Positions 16,619 to 24,226 of a stretch of DNA of 64,000 nucleotides are shown here, one piece after another (the first letter of the stretch is position 1; the number at the start of each line of letters is the position of its first letter). Origin of the DNA: Streptomyces bathyalis (GTDB lineage: Bacteria > Actinomycetota > Actinomycetes > Streptomycetales > Streptomycetaceae); assembly GCF_015910445.1 (NCBI RefSeq), contig NZ_CP048882.1:3968001-4032000 (forward strand), written 5' to 3'. The position numbers and the translations under genes are program-made. The notes beneath the pieces were generated by a model, which worked only from the letters and a program-made list of their open reading frames with translations, was not told where the DNA came from and ran no database searches.

Positions 16619-17026
16619 GTGAAAGGAGAGGTGACGGAGAATAATATCTACCACGCGATTGCAACCCGCGAAGACGCTCATTGGGTAGTTGCGATTAATG
16701 ACCTACCCGAAGGTCTGGTCGGAGTTACCCAGGGACGTACTTGGAGTGAGGCGAGGAAGATGGCTGCCGATGTGGTGGCCTTGTTGCTGGAGATTCCCGA
16801 GGAGTCGTTCGAGGTTGTGATGCGGCCATCCGATCCTGAGATGGCTGACGCTATCATCACGGCCGAGAAGGCCAAGGAAGAAGCTGAATTGGCCAACAAG
16901 GCCGCTGTAGAGGCTATGGCAGCTGCTGCGCGAACCCTAACTAGAAAAGCTACTGTTAGGGATGCGGGCTCGATGCTAGGTGTCTCGCATCAGTACATTG
17001 CCAAACTAGCTCCAAGAGGGAGTTGA
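16619..17026 (+). CDS. hicB: HicB-like antitoxin with C-terminal HTH
   Basis: About 135 residues from the GTG at 16619; a GTG at 16631 is equally possible, as both sit behind GGAG-rich sequence. The N-terminal half has the HicB degenerate RNase H-like fold (HWVVAINDLPEGLVGVTQGRTW, as in the usual WVA-LPG-V-GDT pattern) followed by an amphipathic helix. The C-terminus ends in a helix-turn-helix (VRDAGSMLGVSHQYIAKLA) that would bind the operon promoter. A strong hairpin terminator follows, so hicAB is a closed transcription unit at the left of the element. Confidence 0.72.
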   Translation: MKGEVTENNIYHAIATREDAHWVVAINDLPEGLVGVTQGRTWSEARKMAADVVALLLEIPEESFEVVMRPSDPEMADAIITAEKAKEEAELANKAAVEAMAAAARTLTRKATVRDAGSMLGVSHQYIAKLAPRGS

Positions 17027-17051
17027 ACCGACTAAGCGTCTAGCGCGTATT

Positions 17052-17084
17052 GTGCCCCCGGTGGACCGAACCTGCCGGGGGCAC
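17052..17084 (+). terminator. Terminator after hicB
   Basis: Perfect 10-bp stem gtgcccccgg/ccgggggcac with a 13-nt loop, followed by a T-containing stretch (agttctgtaatttgtt). It also faces the convergent HNH gene and may serve both strands. Confidence 0.75.
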
Positions 17085-17274
17085 AGTTCTGTAATTTGTT
17101 CGCCCAATCAGAAACAATGTACGGCTTGACATCGAAGTACCCGAAATAATGGTTTCAGAAAAAAAGACCCATCCTGGGTGCAATCTTTGTACCCTGAGAG
17201 GAGAGTAAACTGCCTCTGTAGATACAGCGGGACCGGACCATGTGGCGGTTACAAACTGTTGCCAGGGCGTACGG

Positions 17275-18303
17275 TTATCTGATGTCAATGGGATGAGCGC
17301 CGGAGTCTCCCCACACCTCTGCGAAACGGACGCCAAGTTCAGTCAGGTGCCAAGTGTCTGTTGGCCCCTCGGAGTTCTCTTCTCCGGACTTATCCATTGT
17401 GATATATCCATCCGCTTCCAGGAAGCGCAAACATTCGTGCTCACTGCTTGGGTGAATAAAGTGAGTTCCCCCGTTCTTTGCGAACACCCACAGCCAGACC
17501 AATTCGGCGTGCGTGTAACGGTCGTTATTCCAGGCGAGTCGCGCCTTAATTAGACGCACCTCCTGTTCTGAGAATCCTCCAGTGTCATACTGCCGGTGGT
17601 GGTTGGGGCACAGGAAGATGAGATTTCCGAAGACATTTTCCCCTCCTGCTCTCATGGGTGTGATATGCGCCAACTCGATAGTTGTACTCTGGCAGTTAGA
17701 AACGGGGCACTTACCTCCAACTTCCAGCCTGAGATCTTGCTTTAGGCGGGTCGCGATAACGCGGCCACCCCGGGGGGTTGCAGTTTTTCTAGAGTTTGAA
17801 ATGGGGGCAGATGAGTGGGGTGTCTTTGTTGTTTCCTCGCTCGCGTGGTGACCATCTCCAGGGCGGGGGGGTGCGAGGTCAATTGGAGGCTCGCTTACCA
17901 GGGGAAGCCATAGCTCATGGAATGTCTGGGCAAGTTTCCTGGGATCTGGTCTGGTCACGTCCAGACTAGCCAATACGAGGACGAGAGCTTCGAGCTTGCT
18001 CCATCGCGGGGTCGACTTGCCTGAAAGGATATTCGAAACACCTTGGTGAGAAACTATGTCGCAGTTATCACCTAAATGAATTGTAGCGTTGCTGATTGAT
18101 TTGATGCCGGGAAATCCGGCTCTTTTGTAAATCTCGTGGAGCTTGAGGAGTAGATATCGATGCGCGCCTGGAGGTAAAGCCTGCTCGTTTGGGATTTGAA
18201 TCATTTGCAACTTCGAGATTCTGGAGTTGTTTGGCGGATGAAGTGCCCTGACTTGGCTTGGGGTCAAGACTCCACCCTTCCTGTCAGGGTCAAGTATGGC
18301 CAA
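17275..18303 (-). CDS. HTH-type N-terminus fused to an HNH endonuclease domain
   Basis: 342 residues. Residues about 50-115 look like the helix-turn-helix that opens many Streptomyces regulators (SNATIHLGDN, then VSHQGVSNILSGKSTPRWSK, then a Leu/Val-rich helix). After a Ser/Thr/Pro-rich linker comes an HNH domain at about 192-250: Cys pair CPVSNC, IELAHITP with the first His, FGNLIFLCPNHH with Asn and the metal His pair, and a closing QYDTGGF. The last 90 residues resemble no family I know. HNH enzymes nick or cut DNA. The pairing with a sequence-specific HTH suggests an autoregulated nuclease, possibly defence cargo. Base composition is lower in GC than the flanks, a sign of separate acquisition. 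Confidence 0.72.
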   Translation of the reverse strand: MAILDPDRKGGVLTPSQVRALHPPNNSRISKLQMIQIPNEQALPPGAHRYLLLKLHEIYKRAGFPGIKSISNATIHLGDNCDIVSHQGVSNILSGKSTPRWSKLEALVLVLASLDVTRPDPRKLAQTFHELWLPLVSEPPIDLAPPRPGDGHHASEETTKTPHSSAPISNSRKTATPRGGRVIATRLKQDLRLEVGGKCPVSNCQSTTIELAHITPMRAGGENVFGNLIFLCPNHHRQYDTGGFSEQEVRLIKARLAWNNDRYTHAELVWLWVFAKNGGTHFIHPSSEHECLRFLEADGYITMDKSGEENSEGPTDTWHLTELGVRFAEVWGDSGAHPIDIR

Positions 18304-18393
18304 TCTAGCGTGCCGGTGTCCACGTCAAATTGGGTCAACTTTCGTCAATGACTGCCTAGTTGCGGACGTCTGCTTGAGACGGAGGGGAGCGTG

Positions 18394-18540
18394 GTGATCA
18401 GTCAAGGTGACTCTGTCGATGTGTGGCTGGAGCGTGGAAACATGAAGAGGATCATTCCACTGATCAAGATCATCGTTGGTGCGGTGGTTGGGGGTGTCGC
18501 GCGGGCCTTCGTCCAAGAGGAACTCGACTCGCACCAGTAA
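18394..18540 (+). CDS. Small membrane peptide (unannotated-type sORF)
   Basis: 48 residues from the GTG at 18394, with GGAGGGG ending 6 nt before it. The middle (MKRIIPLIKIIVGAVVGGVA) is a basic-then-hydrophobic segment like a short membrane peptide or type I toxin. The tail is polar (FVQEELDSHQ). An internal ATG at 18442 would give 32 residues. It lies alone between the HNH gene and a large inverted repeat. Evidence is limited to the Shine-Dalgarno and the hydrophobic pattern. Confidence 0.4.
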   Translation: MISQGDSVDVWLERGNMKRIIPLIKIIVGAVVGGVARAFVQEELDSHQ

Positions 18541-18579
18541 TTGCCGAGGTCGGTGGAGCGGCTTTGGGCTGGAGCTGGC

Positions 18580-18684
18580 TTGGGGCGAGAGATCAGGGGC
18601 TCGTAAGCTTCCCGCGACTCGGGCAGCACCTCGCCTGCCCGCAATAGCCCGAAGTGAGCCCCTGATCTTCGAGGCTCGCCCCAA
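18580..18684. repeat. Large nested inverted repeat
   Basis: Outer arms at 18580-18602 and 18656-18684 pair over ttggggcgag and agatcaggggctc, with a 6-nt bulge in the right arm. Inside is a second pair, cgggcag/ctgcccg (18620-18626, 18635-18641). No protein is encoded. It could be a cruciform used as replication or transfer origin, or a structured RNA, in the gap left of the unknown protein gene. Confidence 0.55.
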
Positions 18685-18797
18685 GGTGGCTGCCTAAAGC
18701 CGTGGAGCCGACCGGCCCCGCCGGCGAGTTCCTTCTTCTGGGTCGCGTCCGCGCGCGGTACGGCGGCCGGGCCGGAGCGGGGCGGAGACAGGAGCGT

Positions 18798-18820
18798 CGG
18801 CCCGGCGGCAAGCCGGGCCG
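18798..18820. terminator. GC-rich hairpin, possible bidirectional terminator
   Basis: Perfect 9-bp stem cggcccggc/gccgggccg around a ggcaa loop. It lies in the 430-bp gap downstream of the minus-strand gene at 18971. No T run on either side, so termination is only probable. Confidence 0.45.
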
Positions 18821-18970
18821 CGCGGCGAGCGGAGCGAGCACTTGAAGTAGTAGAGAAAGTTGTTACTCACCGCTGCGGCTGGTGGTCGTCGGTTCCGGCA
18901 CATGTTTGACGCCTCGATCCCAGGACATGGCTGGCAGGAGACGGCGAACGAGGGTCTCGCGGCGGTTAGT

Positions 18971-19369
18971 TCATCGCCGGAAGCAGGCGGGATCGGCCAG
19001 GTAGCGGTCCAGGTCTGGATCCTCGTGCACTTCCCTGAATCCGTCGGTGATCTGCCATCTGGGTCCAAGCTCGCCGCGCAGACGGGCGAGGGCGCTGTGG
19101 GCCGCGATGTTGAACCGACCACACTCGTCCTCGCGCCACGGCCCCGGATCGGGTGGGTACTCCCAGTTCAGCGAAGTGTCGAACCAAGCGATAAGCCGCG
19201 CCAACTCCTCGCGGAGCGCTGAGCTGATTGGAAGCCGGTTCAGATTCGTCGGATTGCCCCATGCCTGCTGACCCTGCGGATCGTCGATCCACAGCACGCC
19301 ACCGGAGCCCGGATCGAAGAAGAAGCGCGCGGTCGGCACGGTCAGCAGCGTGGACGAGAGCAGGCTCAA
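18971..19369 (-). CDS. Hypothetical protein
   Basis: 132 residues, soluble, with no family that I recognise. The sequence reads naturally: TARFFFDPGSGGVLWIDDPQ, then a helical middle (ALREELARLIAWFDTSLNW), then LGPRWQITDGF. Its start lies 3 bp past the stop of the HATPase gene upstream on the same strand, so the two are probably one operon. It may be an accessory of the element; no further inference is possible. Confidence 0.55.
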   Translation of the reverse strand: MSLLSSTLLTVPTARFFFDPGSGGVLWIDDPQGQQAWGNPTNLNRLPISSALREELARLIAWFDTSLNWEYPPDPGPWREDECGRFNIAAHSALARLRGELGPRWQITDGFREVHEDPDLDRYLADPACFRR

Positions 19370-19372
19370 CCG

Positions 19373-20185
19373 TCAACAATCAGGTGGGACCTGACCGTTC
19401 AGAGGTGGGACTAGACAGCTGCGGCTGGTGAGTTGGGCTGTCGAGTGCATCTGTGTGCATGCGGGCAGCGTTCTGCCTTGGCGGTGTGCCAGCGGTAGGA
19501 AGGTGACCGGTCGGGCGGTCCAAGTGATCTGCGTGGTGCGGTGCTTGAGCGTGAGGTCTTGGGGCTCGCCTTTGCGGAGTGCTTCGAGGGCCTGCGGCTG
19601 CTTCTGGTTCTTCCAGTGCTGCGCCTGGCGGTAGGGCTCCTCGTCCAGCGCCATGGCGATCGTCATGAGGCTGATGCGGATCCAACGCACGGCCTGTTCC
19701 GGGCTGGTGGCGTCGAAGGAGCCGAGCTTGCCGCCGTTGACGAGGCATTCGCACCAGTAGCCCTGCTTCAGCGGGACGTTGGGCCTCCTAGAGCCAGCTG
19801 AGAGTTCGGCGGTGACGATGTGGCCGTGCTTGTCGTCGCCGTTGATGTCGAGGCGTTGAGCGAGCGTGGAGACCAGGGCCAGGCCGCGGCCGTGGGTGTC
19901 GTTCTCGTCGGGGTGCTCGACGTGTGGCGTGGTGCGGGTGCCGCCGGCGTCGGTGACGGAGATCAGGACGGTCTCCGGTGTGCGGGAGATCGTGAGGTTG
20001 AAGGCTTCGCCTTGGTTGCCGCTGGCGCTGTGGAGTAAGGCGTTTGTGCCCAGCTCGGTGACGATCAGGGCTGCGTCGTCCGCGCGGTTGCTGTCGCTCA
20101 GGATGTCGCGAGTCCATCGGCGTGCGCGGCCGACCTCTTCCAAGTAACCGGGGCAGGTGAGTTCCCAGATTCGCAGAGTGCTCAT
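19373..20185 (-). CDS. GHKL ATP-binding protein (anti-sigma-kinase-like) with C-terminal extension
   Basis: About 270 residues. Residues 1-135 form a HATPase_c domain of the RsbW/SpoIIAB type: N box TELGTNALLHS, G1 box VTDAGGT, G2 box HGRGLALVSTLA. About 135 extra residues follow (GYWCECLVNGGKLGSFDA onward), an extension I recall from other Streptomyces mobile-element and regulatory proteins. The ATG at 20185 is preferred to one at 20197. Likely a Ser/Thr kinase or anti-sigma regulator acting on a host partner; the partner is unknown. It is adjacent to the Nudix gene on the same strand. Confidence 0.75.
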   Translation of the reverse strand: MSTLRIWELTCPGYLEEVGRARRWTRDILSDSNRADDAALIVTELGTNALLHSASGNQGEAFNLTISRTPETVLISVTDAGGTRTTPHVEHPDENDTHGRGLALVSTLAQRLDINGDDKHGHIVTAELSAGSRRPNVPLKQGYWCECLVNGGKLGSFDATSPEQAVRWIRISLMTIAMALDEEPYRQAQHWKNQKQPQALEALRKGEPQDLTLKHRTTQITWTARPVTFLPLAHRQGRTLPACTQMHSTAQLTSRSCLVPPLNGQVPPDC

Positions 20186-20242
20186 ATACTCATGCATACA
20201 AGTTCCTTTGTGCTGGTGGCCGCTATGGACAGTGGATTAGAG

Positions 20243-20677
20243 CTAGACGAGTTTGATGCCGTCGTGCGCGCGCACGGGCGGCGGGGATGCAGCGTCGAGC
20301 GCGTCCAGGACGCGAACTGCGTATGCCTCGTCGGCCAGTTCGGAGACCTCTTCGCGGGTCGTCCAGCGAAGCGCGTAAGTCTCGTCCCCGGTCGTCGGGG
20401 CACCGTCGACCGCTTCGCAGCGGAAGACGAGCGAGACGATCAGGCCGGACATGTTCTTGTAGACGCCTGTGAGGGTCGCGGGAGTCGCGATCTTGATGCC
20501 GGTCTCTTCGAGGACTTCGCGCTGAAGCGCATCCGGGATGGTCTCCCCCGGCTCCAGTACGCCGCCGGGCGGCTCCCACTGGCCGTTGTCCCTGCGCTGG
20601 ATCAGGAGAGCCCGGCCGCGGTCGTCGACGATGACTCCGGCGACGCTCACGGAGTGGGGGCGCTCTGCAGTACTCAC
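20243..20677 (-). CDS. Nudix hydrolase (Pif-like position)
   Basis: 144 residues from the GTG at 20677. The Nudix box is complete: GGVLEPGETIPDALQREV followed by LEETGI (pattern GX5EX7REUXEEXGU). The enzyme would hydrolyse a nucleoside-diphosphate-linked compound. In pSAM2 the immunity factor Pif, which blocks redundant transfer between cells carrying the element, is also a Nudix protein next to the korSA-type gene. The location here, divergent from the GntR gene, is the same, so an entry-exclusion role is plausible but inferred. The 85-bp gap to the GntR start carries an operator-like box. Confidence 0.82.
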   Translation of the reverse strand: MSTAERPHSVSVAGVIVDDRGRALLIQRRDNGQWEPPGGVLEPGETIPDALQREVLEETGIKIATPATLTGVYKNMSGLIVSLVFRCEAVDGAPTTGDETYALRWTTREEVSELADEAYAVRVLDALDAASPPPVRAHDGIKLV

Positions 20678-20733
20678 GCTTTCCGGCTTCCCTCGGCTGG
20701 CTAGGCTCTCCACCGTAACAACGACACTCGACC

Positions 20734-20749
20734 TCTCGTCTAGATATCT
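20734..20749. promoter_or_regulatory. Operator-like box before GntR gene
   Basis: tctcgtctagatatct fits the consensus of two better palindromes at 21620 and 21695 and contains the GTctAgA core bound by HutC-type GntR regulators. It lies between the divergent Nudix and GntR genes, just before the AAGGAG of the latter, so autoregulation is likely. Confidence 0.55.
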
Positions 20750-20762
20750 GAAGGAGTACAGG

Positions 20763-21551
20763 ATGGCGTCCATTCCTCCCGGCGTGCTCGGTGCACTGGA
20801 TCCGACCAGTGATCGCGCGGCCTTCCGGCAGATCGCCGACCAGCTCCGCGAAGCGATCGACAAGGGACGGTTCAAGGAAGGCGCCAAGCTGCCCTCCGAG
20901 TCGGAGCTTGTCGAGCACTACGGCAAGACCCGCATGACGGTGCGGAATGCGTTGGGCATCTTGCAGGGCGAGGGGCTCACCGTGCATGAGCACGGTCGGG
21001 GTGTCTTCGTCCGTCCGCGACCGCCGGTGAAGCGGCTGGCGTCCGACCGTTTCGCCCGGCGTCACCGCGATCAGGGCAAGGCCGCCTTCGTGGTGGAGGC
21101 AGAAGCCGCGGGGAGTCGCCCCGAGGTGGACAGCTTGGAAGTGCGGGAAGAGCGCTCCACACCCGACATCTCCGCCCGGCTCGGCTCGGCCCGCAAGGTC
21201 CTCGCCCGCCGGCGCCGCTACCTGCTGGACGGGAAGCCGGTCGAGACGGCCGTCTCGTACCTGCCGCTCGACATCGCTCGCAATACGCCGATCGCCGAAC
21301 CGAACCCTGGCCCCGGTGGCATCTACGCCCGGCTTGAGGAACTGGGCCACGAGCTCGACCACTTCGAGGAAGAGGTACGGGCTCGGATGCCGGCACCGGA
21401 TGAGGTGAAGACGCTGCGGCTGGCTTCCGGTGTGCCGGTGATCCACCTGGTGCGGACCGCGTACGACACCGATGGCCGTGCCGTGGAGGTCTGCGACACC
21501 GTCATGTCCGCTGACGCCTACGTCCTCGCCTACCAACTCCCTGCCAGCTGA
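20763..21551 (+). CDS. GntR/HutC-family regulator (KorSA-like)
   Basis: 262 residues. The N-terminal winged helix shows FRQIADQLREAIDKG, GAKLPSESELVEHYGKTRMT and GRGVFVRPRP. The C-terminal UTRA effector domain runs from about residue 95. In pSAM2, KorSA of this family represses the activator and transfer genes and keeps the element integrated. The ATG at 20763 follows AAGGAG. Boxes with a GTcTAGAC-like core occur before its own gene and twice before the next operon, consistent with it controlling both. Its ligand is unknown. Confidence 0.85.
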   Translation: MASIPPGVLGALDPTSDRAAFRQIADQLREAIDKGRFKEGAKLPSESELVEHYGKTRMTVRNALGILQGEGLTVHEHGRGVFVRPRPPVKRLASDRFARRHRDQGKAAFVVEAEAAGSRPEVDSLEVREERSTPDISARLGSARKVLARRRRYLLDGKPVETAVSYLPLDIARNTPIAEPNPGPGGIYARLEELGHELDHFEEEVRARMPAPDEVKTLRLASGVPVIHLVRTAYDTDGRAVEVCDTVMSADAYVLAYQLPAS

Positions 21552-21619
21552 TGGACGTTGGCGCCGGTGTGATGCAAGGAGGCATCGTTCTCTCGGGACT
21601 TGTACACACCCAGAGGCAT

Positions 21620-21635
21620 ACTCGTATAGACGAGT
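21620..21635. promoter_or_regulatory. Palindromic operator before transfer operon
   Basis: Perfect inverted repeat ACTCGT-ATAG-ACGAGT, 118 bp before the Shine-Dalgarno of the next gene. It resembles the box before the GntR gene, hence its probable target. Confidence 0.65.
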
Positions 21636-21694
21636 GGGCAAGTGTTGTGGCACAGTGGTCCGCGTTCCAATCGAACCGGTGCTGTCACGGCGCA

Positions 21695-21710
21695 TCTTGT
21701 CTAGACGACT
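21695..21710. promoter_or_regulatory. Second operator before transfer operon
   Basis: tcttgtctagacgact contains TTGTCTAGACGA, close to the HutC-subfamily operator consensus (yGTmTAkACrn). It is 75 bp from the first box and about 40 bp before the gene, where a repressor would block a promoter. Confidence 0.6.
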
Positions 21711-21752
21711 AGTTGTGACGGGTTCCGGGTGACTGAAGGAGAAGAGAGAACC

Positions 21753-22103
21753 TTGAAGACCATCCGAGTTGAGACCGAGAACGCCACGATCCTGCTGACC
21801 GAGGTGCCTGAGCCGAAGGTGCGGGATCGGCAGACCGGTGAGATCGCCAAGGACGCCGTCAGCGGCGAGGCACTGATGAAGATCGGCGTCGTCTACATCG
21901 ACGAGGGGGAGTCCTCGCTCCTCCACGTGACCGTGCCCGAGAGCGGTGTCTCCGAGGGGCTGACGCTCGGGGCTCCGGTTTCACTGCCTGGCCTGATCGC
22001 CCGGCCGTGGGAGTCGGTGTTCAACGGGCAGCAGCGCCACGGGATCGCCTTCCGCGCGGCGGCAGTTGCTCCGGGTGCTGTTCCGGCCGGTGTGGGGGCC
22101 TGA
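21753..22103 (+). CDS. Small conserved element protein, unknown
   Basis: 116 residues if the TTG at 21753 behind GAAGGAGAAGAG is used; a GTG at 21729 gives 124. The core reads KTIRVETENATILLTEVPEP then LMKIGVVYIDEGESSLLHV, a beta-rich pattern without known motifs. Proteins of this kind sit directly before the FtsK-type gene in Streptomyces elements. The stop lies 4 bp before the tra start, so it is the first gene of the transfer operon. Function unknown. Confidence 0.7.
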   Translation: MKTIRVETENATILLTEVPEPKVRDRQTGEIAKDAVSGEALMKIGVVYIDEGESSLLHVTVPESGVSEGLTLGAPVSLPGLIARPWESVFNGQQRHGIAFRAAAVAPGAVPAGVGA

Positions 22104-22107
22104 CCTG

Positions 22108-23484
22108 ATGTCGGAACTGATGACGCTGATGGAGGTGGGTGGTCCTCTCGCCGCTGCTGGTGGCGGGGCCGCCTACCTCCGGGCCCGGCACCCGGCCGCG
22201 TACTGGTCCACTGTCGGCCTCCCCGTTTCGGTGGCACGGCTGTTGGGCTCGTACGGGTCGGTCATGGACTCCTGCGGGCTGACGGTTCCCCCGTCACGGC
22301 TGCGGGTGTTCGCCACGCGGGCGACGACTCGTCGCGAGGTGCGGCCGGTGCCTCCTCGTCGGGGCCTGATACGGCCGACGTCGACCGGGATGCGGCTGCG
22401 GTTGCGGCTTGCTCCGGGTCAGGAGCCGGCGGACGTGGCGGCTTCGGCTGAACGTCTGCGGCATTCCTGGGGTGTTCACGCCGTCCACGTGGACGAGGTG
22501 AAGCCCGGTGTGGTCGAGCTGCGGCTGGTGGGCTTCGACGTGTTGGACCAGGTGCGGATGCCGCGTAAGGCCGGTGGCGGCTTCCTGCGGGTGCCGGTGG
22601 CTCTGCGGGAGGACGCGACGGCATTCGTGCGGGACTACCGCGCGATACCCCACCAGCTCACCCTCGGCGCGACGCTGTCGGGGAAGTCGATGTACCTGCG
22701 GAACCTCGTTACGGGGCTCGCCGGTCAGCGGGTCGCGCTCGCCGGGATCGACTGCAAGCGCGGTGTGGAACTCGCCCCGTTCGCACCGCGGTTGTCAGCC
22801 TTGGCGTCCGAGCCGGGGGAGGCGGCGGAGTTGTTGCCGGTGCTGGTGCGGTTGATGGAGGAGCGCTACGACCTCATCAAGGCCCGGCAGGGCATCGCCC
22901 CGAACACGCCGGATGAAGAGATCACCTCGGACGTATGGGGGCTGCCCGAGCATCAACGGCCAGTGCCGGTAGTGCTGTTCGTCGACGAGGTCGCCGAACT
23001 CTTCCTCGTCGCGACACGGAAGGACGAGGAGAGGCGGGACGAGATGGTCACCCAGCTCATCCGCCTCGCCCAACTCGGCCGCGCCGCCGGCATCTACCTG
23101 GAAGTGTGCGGACAGCGCTTCGGAGCCGAACTGGGCAAGGGCGCCACCATGCTCCGTGCCCAGCTCTCCGGCCGCGTCTGCCACCGAGTCAACGACGAGC
23201 CCTCCGCCAAGATGGCGCTCGGCGACATCGCCCCCGAAGCGGTCGAGGCAGCCTGCGCCATCGCCCCGGAACGGCCCGGCCTGGCCGTCGCCGGTGATAC
23301 CTCCGGCGGCTGGTCCCGCATCCGCACGCCGTACGTGTCGCTGGCCGACGCTGCCGCCGTCTGCCAGCAAGCCGCCCACATGGTGCCGGACGTGCCCGCG
23401 CTGGACCCGTTCCGGGCTGCTCCTCTGGTCCCGCCCGTTGACCGGCCGGTCTCGCTGGTGAAGCCCCGCCCGGTCCTGGACTGA
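22108..23484 (+). CDS. FtsK/SpoIIIE-type DNA translocase (Tra)
   Basis: 458 residues. Walker A is GATLSGKS (residues about 190-197) and Walker B is VVLFVDEVAELF. The sensor-like VCGQRFGAELGKGATML region also fits. Streptomyces conjugation needs a single protein of this kind, which pumps double-stranded plasmid or element DNA across hyphal membranes. An N-terminal hydrophobic patch (GGPLAAAGGGAAYL) is weak, so membrane attachment may depend on Spd partners encoded downstream. Usual Tra proteins have GATGSGKS or GATRSGKS; the Leu here is a mild variant. Confidence 0.88.
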   Translation: MSELMTLMEVGGPLAAAGGGAAYLRARHPAAYWSTVGLPVSVARLLGSYGSVMDSCGLTVPPSRLRVFATRATTRREVRPVPPRRGLIRPTSTGMRLRLRLAPGQEPADVAASAERLRHSWGVHAVHVDEVKPGVVELRLVGFDVLDQVRMPRKAGGGFLRVPVALREDATAFVRDYRAIPHQLTLGATLSGKSMYLRNLVTGLAGQRVALAGIDCKRGVELAPFAPRLSALASEPGEAAELLPVLVRLMEERYDLIKARQGIAPNTPDEEITSDVWGLPEHQRPVPVVLFVDEVAELFLVATRKDEERRDEMVTQLIRLAQLGRAAGIYLEVCGQRFGAELGKGATMLRAQLSGRVCHRVNDEPSAKMALGDIAPEAVEAACAIAPERPGLAVAGDTSGGWSRIRTPYVSLADAAAVCQQAAHMVPDVPALDPFRAAPLVPPVDRPVSLVKPRPVLD

Positions 23485-23568
23485 CCCACACCCACAACCC
23501 CGGTTGGCGTGACCGCCTCGCGCCACGTCCCTACCCCTTCCATGCCTGAAACAGAAAGGAGGTACCTC

Positions 23569-24207
23569 GTGCGCGCTCAACTGCCACGCGTCGACGCCGT
23601 ACTGATCCAAGCCGTCATCGCCGCCGCGCTGTCCTTCGCGCATCTGCACGACCTGGCCTCGGCCGCCGGACAGGACGGCTGGAAGGCGTGGGCCTACCCG
23701 GTCTCCGTCGACCTGCTGTTGGTCGCTGCCTGGCGGCGGCTGAGGTCCGGACGGGACAAGGCGGCAGGCTGGTGCTGGTTCCTGGTCGCCCTGGCCGCGT
23801 CGCTCGGCGCGAACATCTCCACCGCCGGCCTCCTCGACCTGCACGACGTACCCGCCTGGCTCCGCATCCTCGTCGCCGGATGGCCCGCACTGGCCTTCCT
23901 CGGCGGAACGCTGCTGGCGCACGGATCGAACGAGCCTGCTGCGGCGGAGAGTTCACAGCCGGTCGTGAGCGTAGAGCAGGAGCACAGCGCTCCTCCCGCC
24001 GAGCCGGTGGCTGAGGAGCCTGTGCCTTCGCTCGCGAAGCCCGAGAGCACTGCGCCGCAGGTTCCGGCTGCGCTCGTCGCGCACGCACGCAAGGTCGCCG
24101 ATGCCCATCAGGCCCGTACCGGCTCACGCATCGACACAGCCACACTCCGCGCCCGCCTCGGCGTCCCCACGCCGCTCGCCGAACAGATCTCCGCCCAACT
24201 CACCTGA
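23569..24207 (+). CDS. DUF2637/SpdB-like spread membrane protein
   Basis: 212 residues from the GTG at 23569, which follows AAAGGAGGT by 6 nt. About four hydrophobic segments occur in residues 10-125 (VLIQAVIAAALSFAHL, WAYPVSVDLLLVAAW, WFLVALAASLGANI, LVAGWPALAFLGGTLL), then a Pro/Glu linker, then a helix-turn-helix-like tail (TLRARLGVPTPLAEQISAQL). It matches DUF2637 proteins. Spd proteins help intramycelial spread of Streptomyces plasmids. The position directly after tra agrees. Confidence 0.82.
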   Translation: MRAQLPRVDAVLIQAVIAAALSFAHLHDLASAAGQDGWKAWAYPVSVDLLLVAAWRRLRSGRDKAAGWCWFLVALAASLGANISTAGLLDLHDVPAWLRILVAGWPALAFLGGTLLAHGSNEPAAAESSQPVVSVEQEHSAPPAEPVAEEPVPSLAKPESTAPQVPAALVAHARKVADAHQARTGSRIDTATLRARLGVPTPLAEQISAQLT

Positions 24208-24226
24208 CCAGACAGGAGAACTCGCC

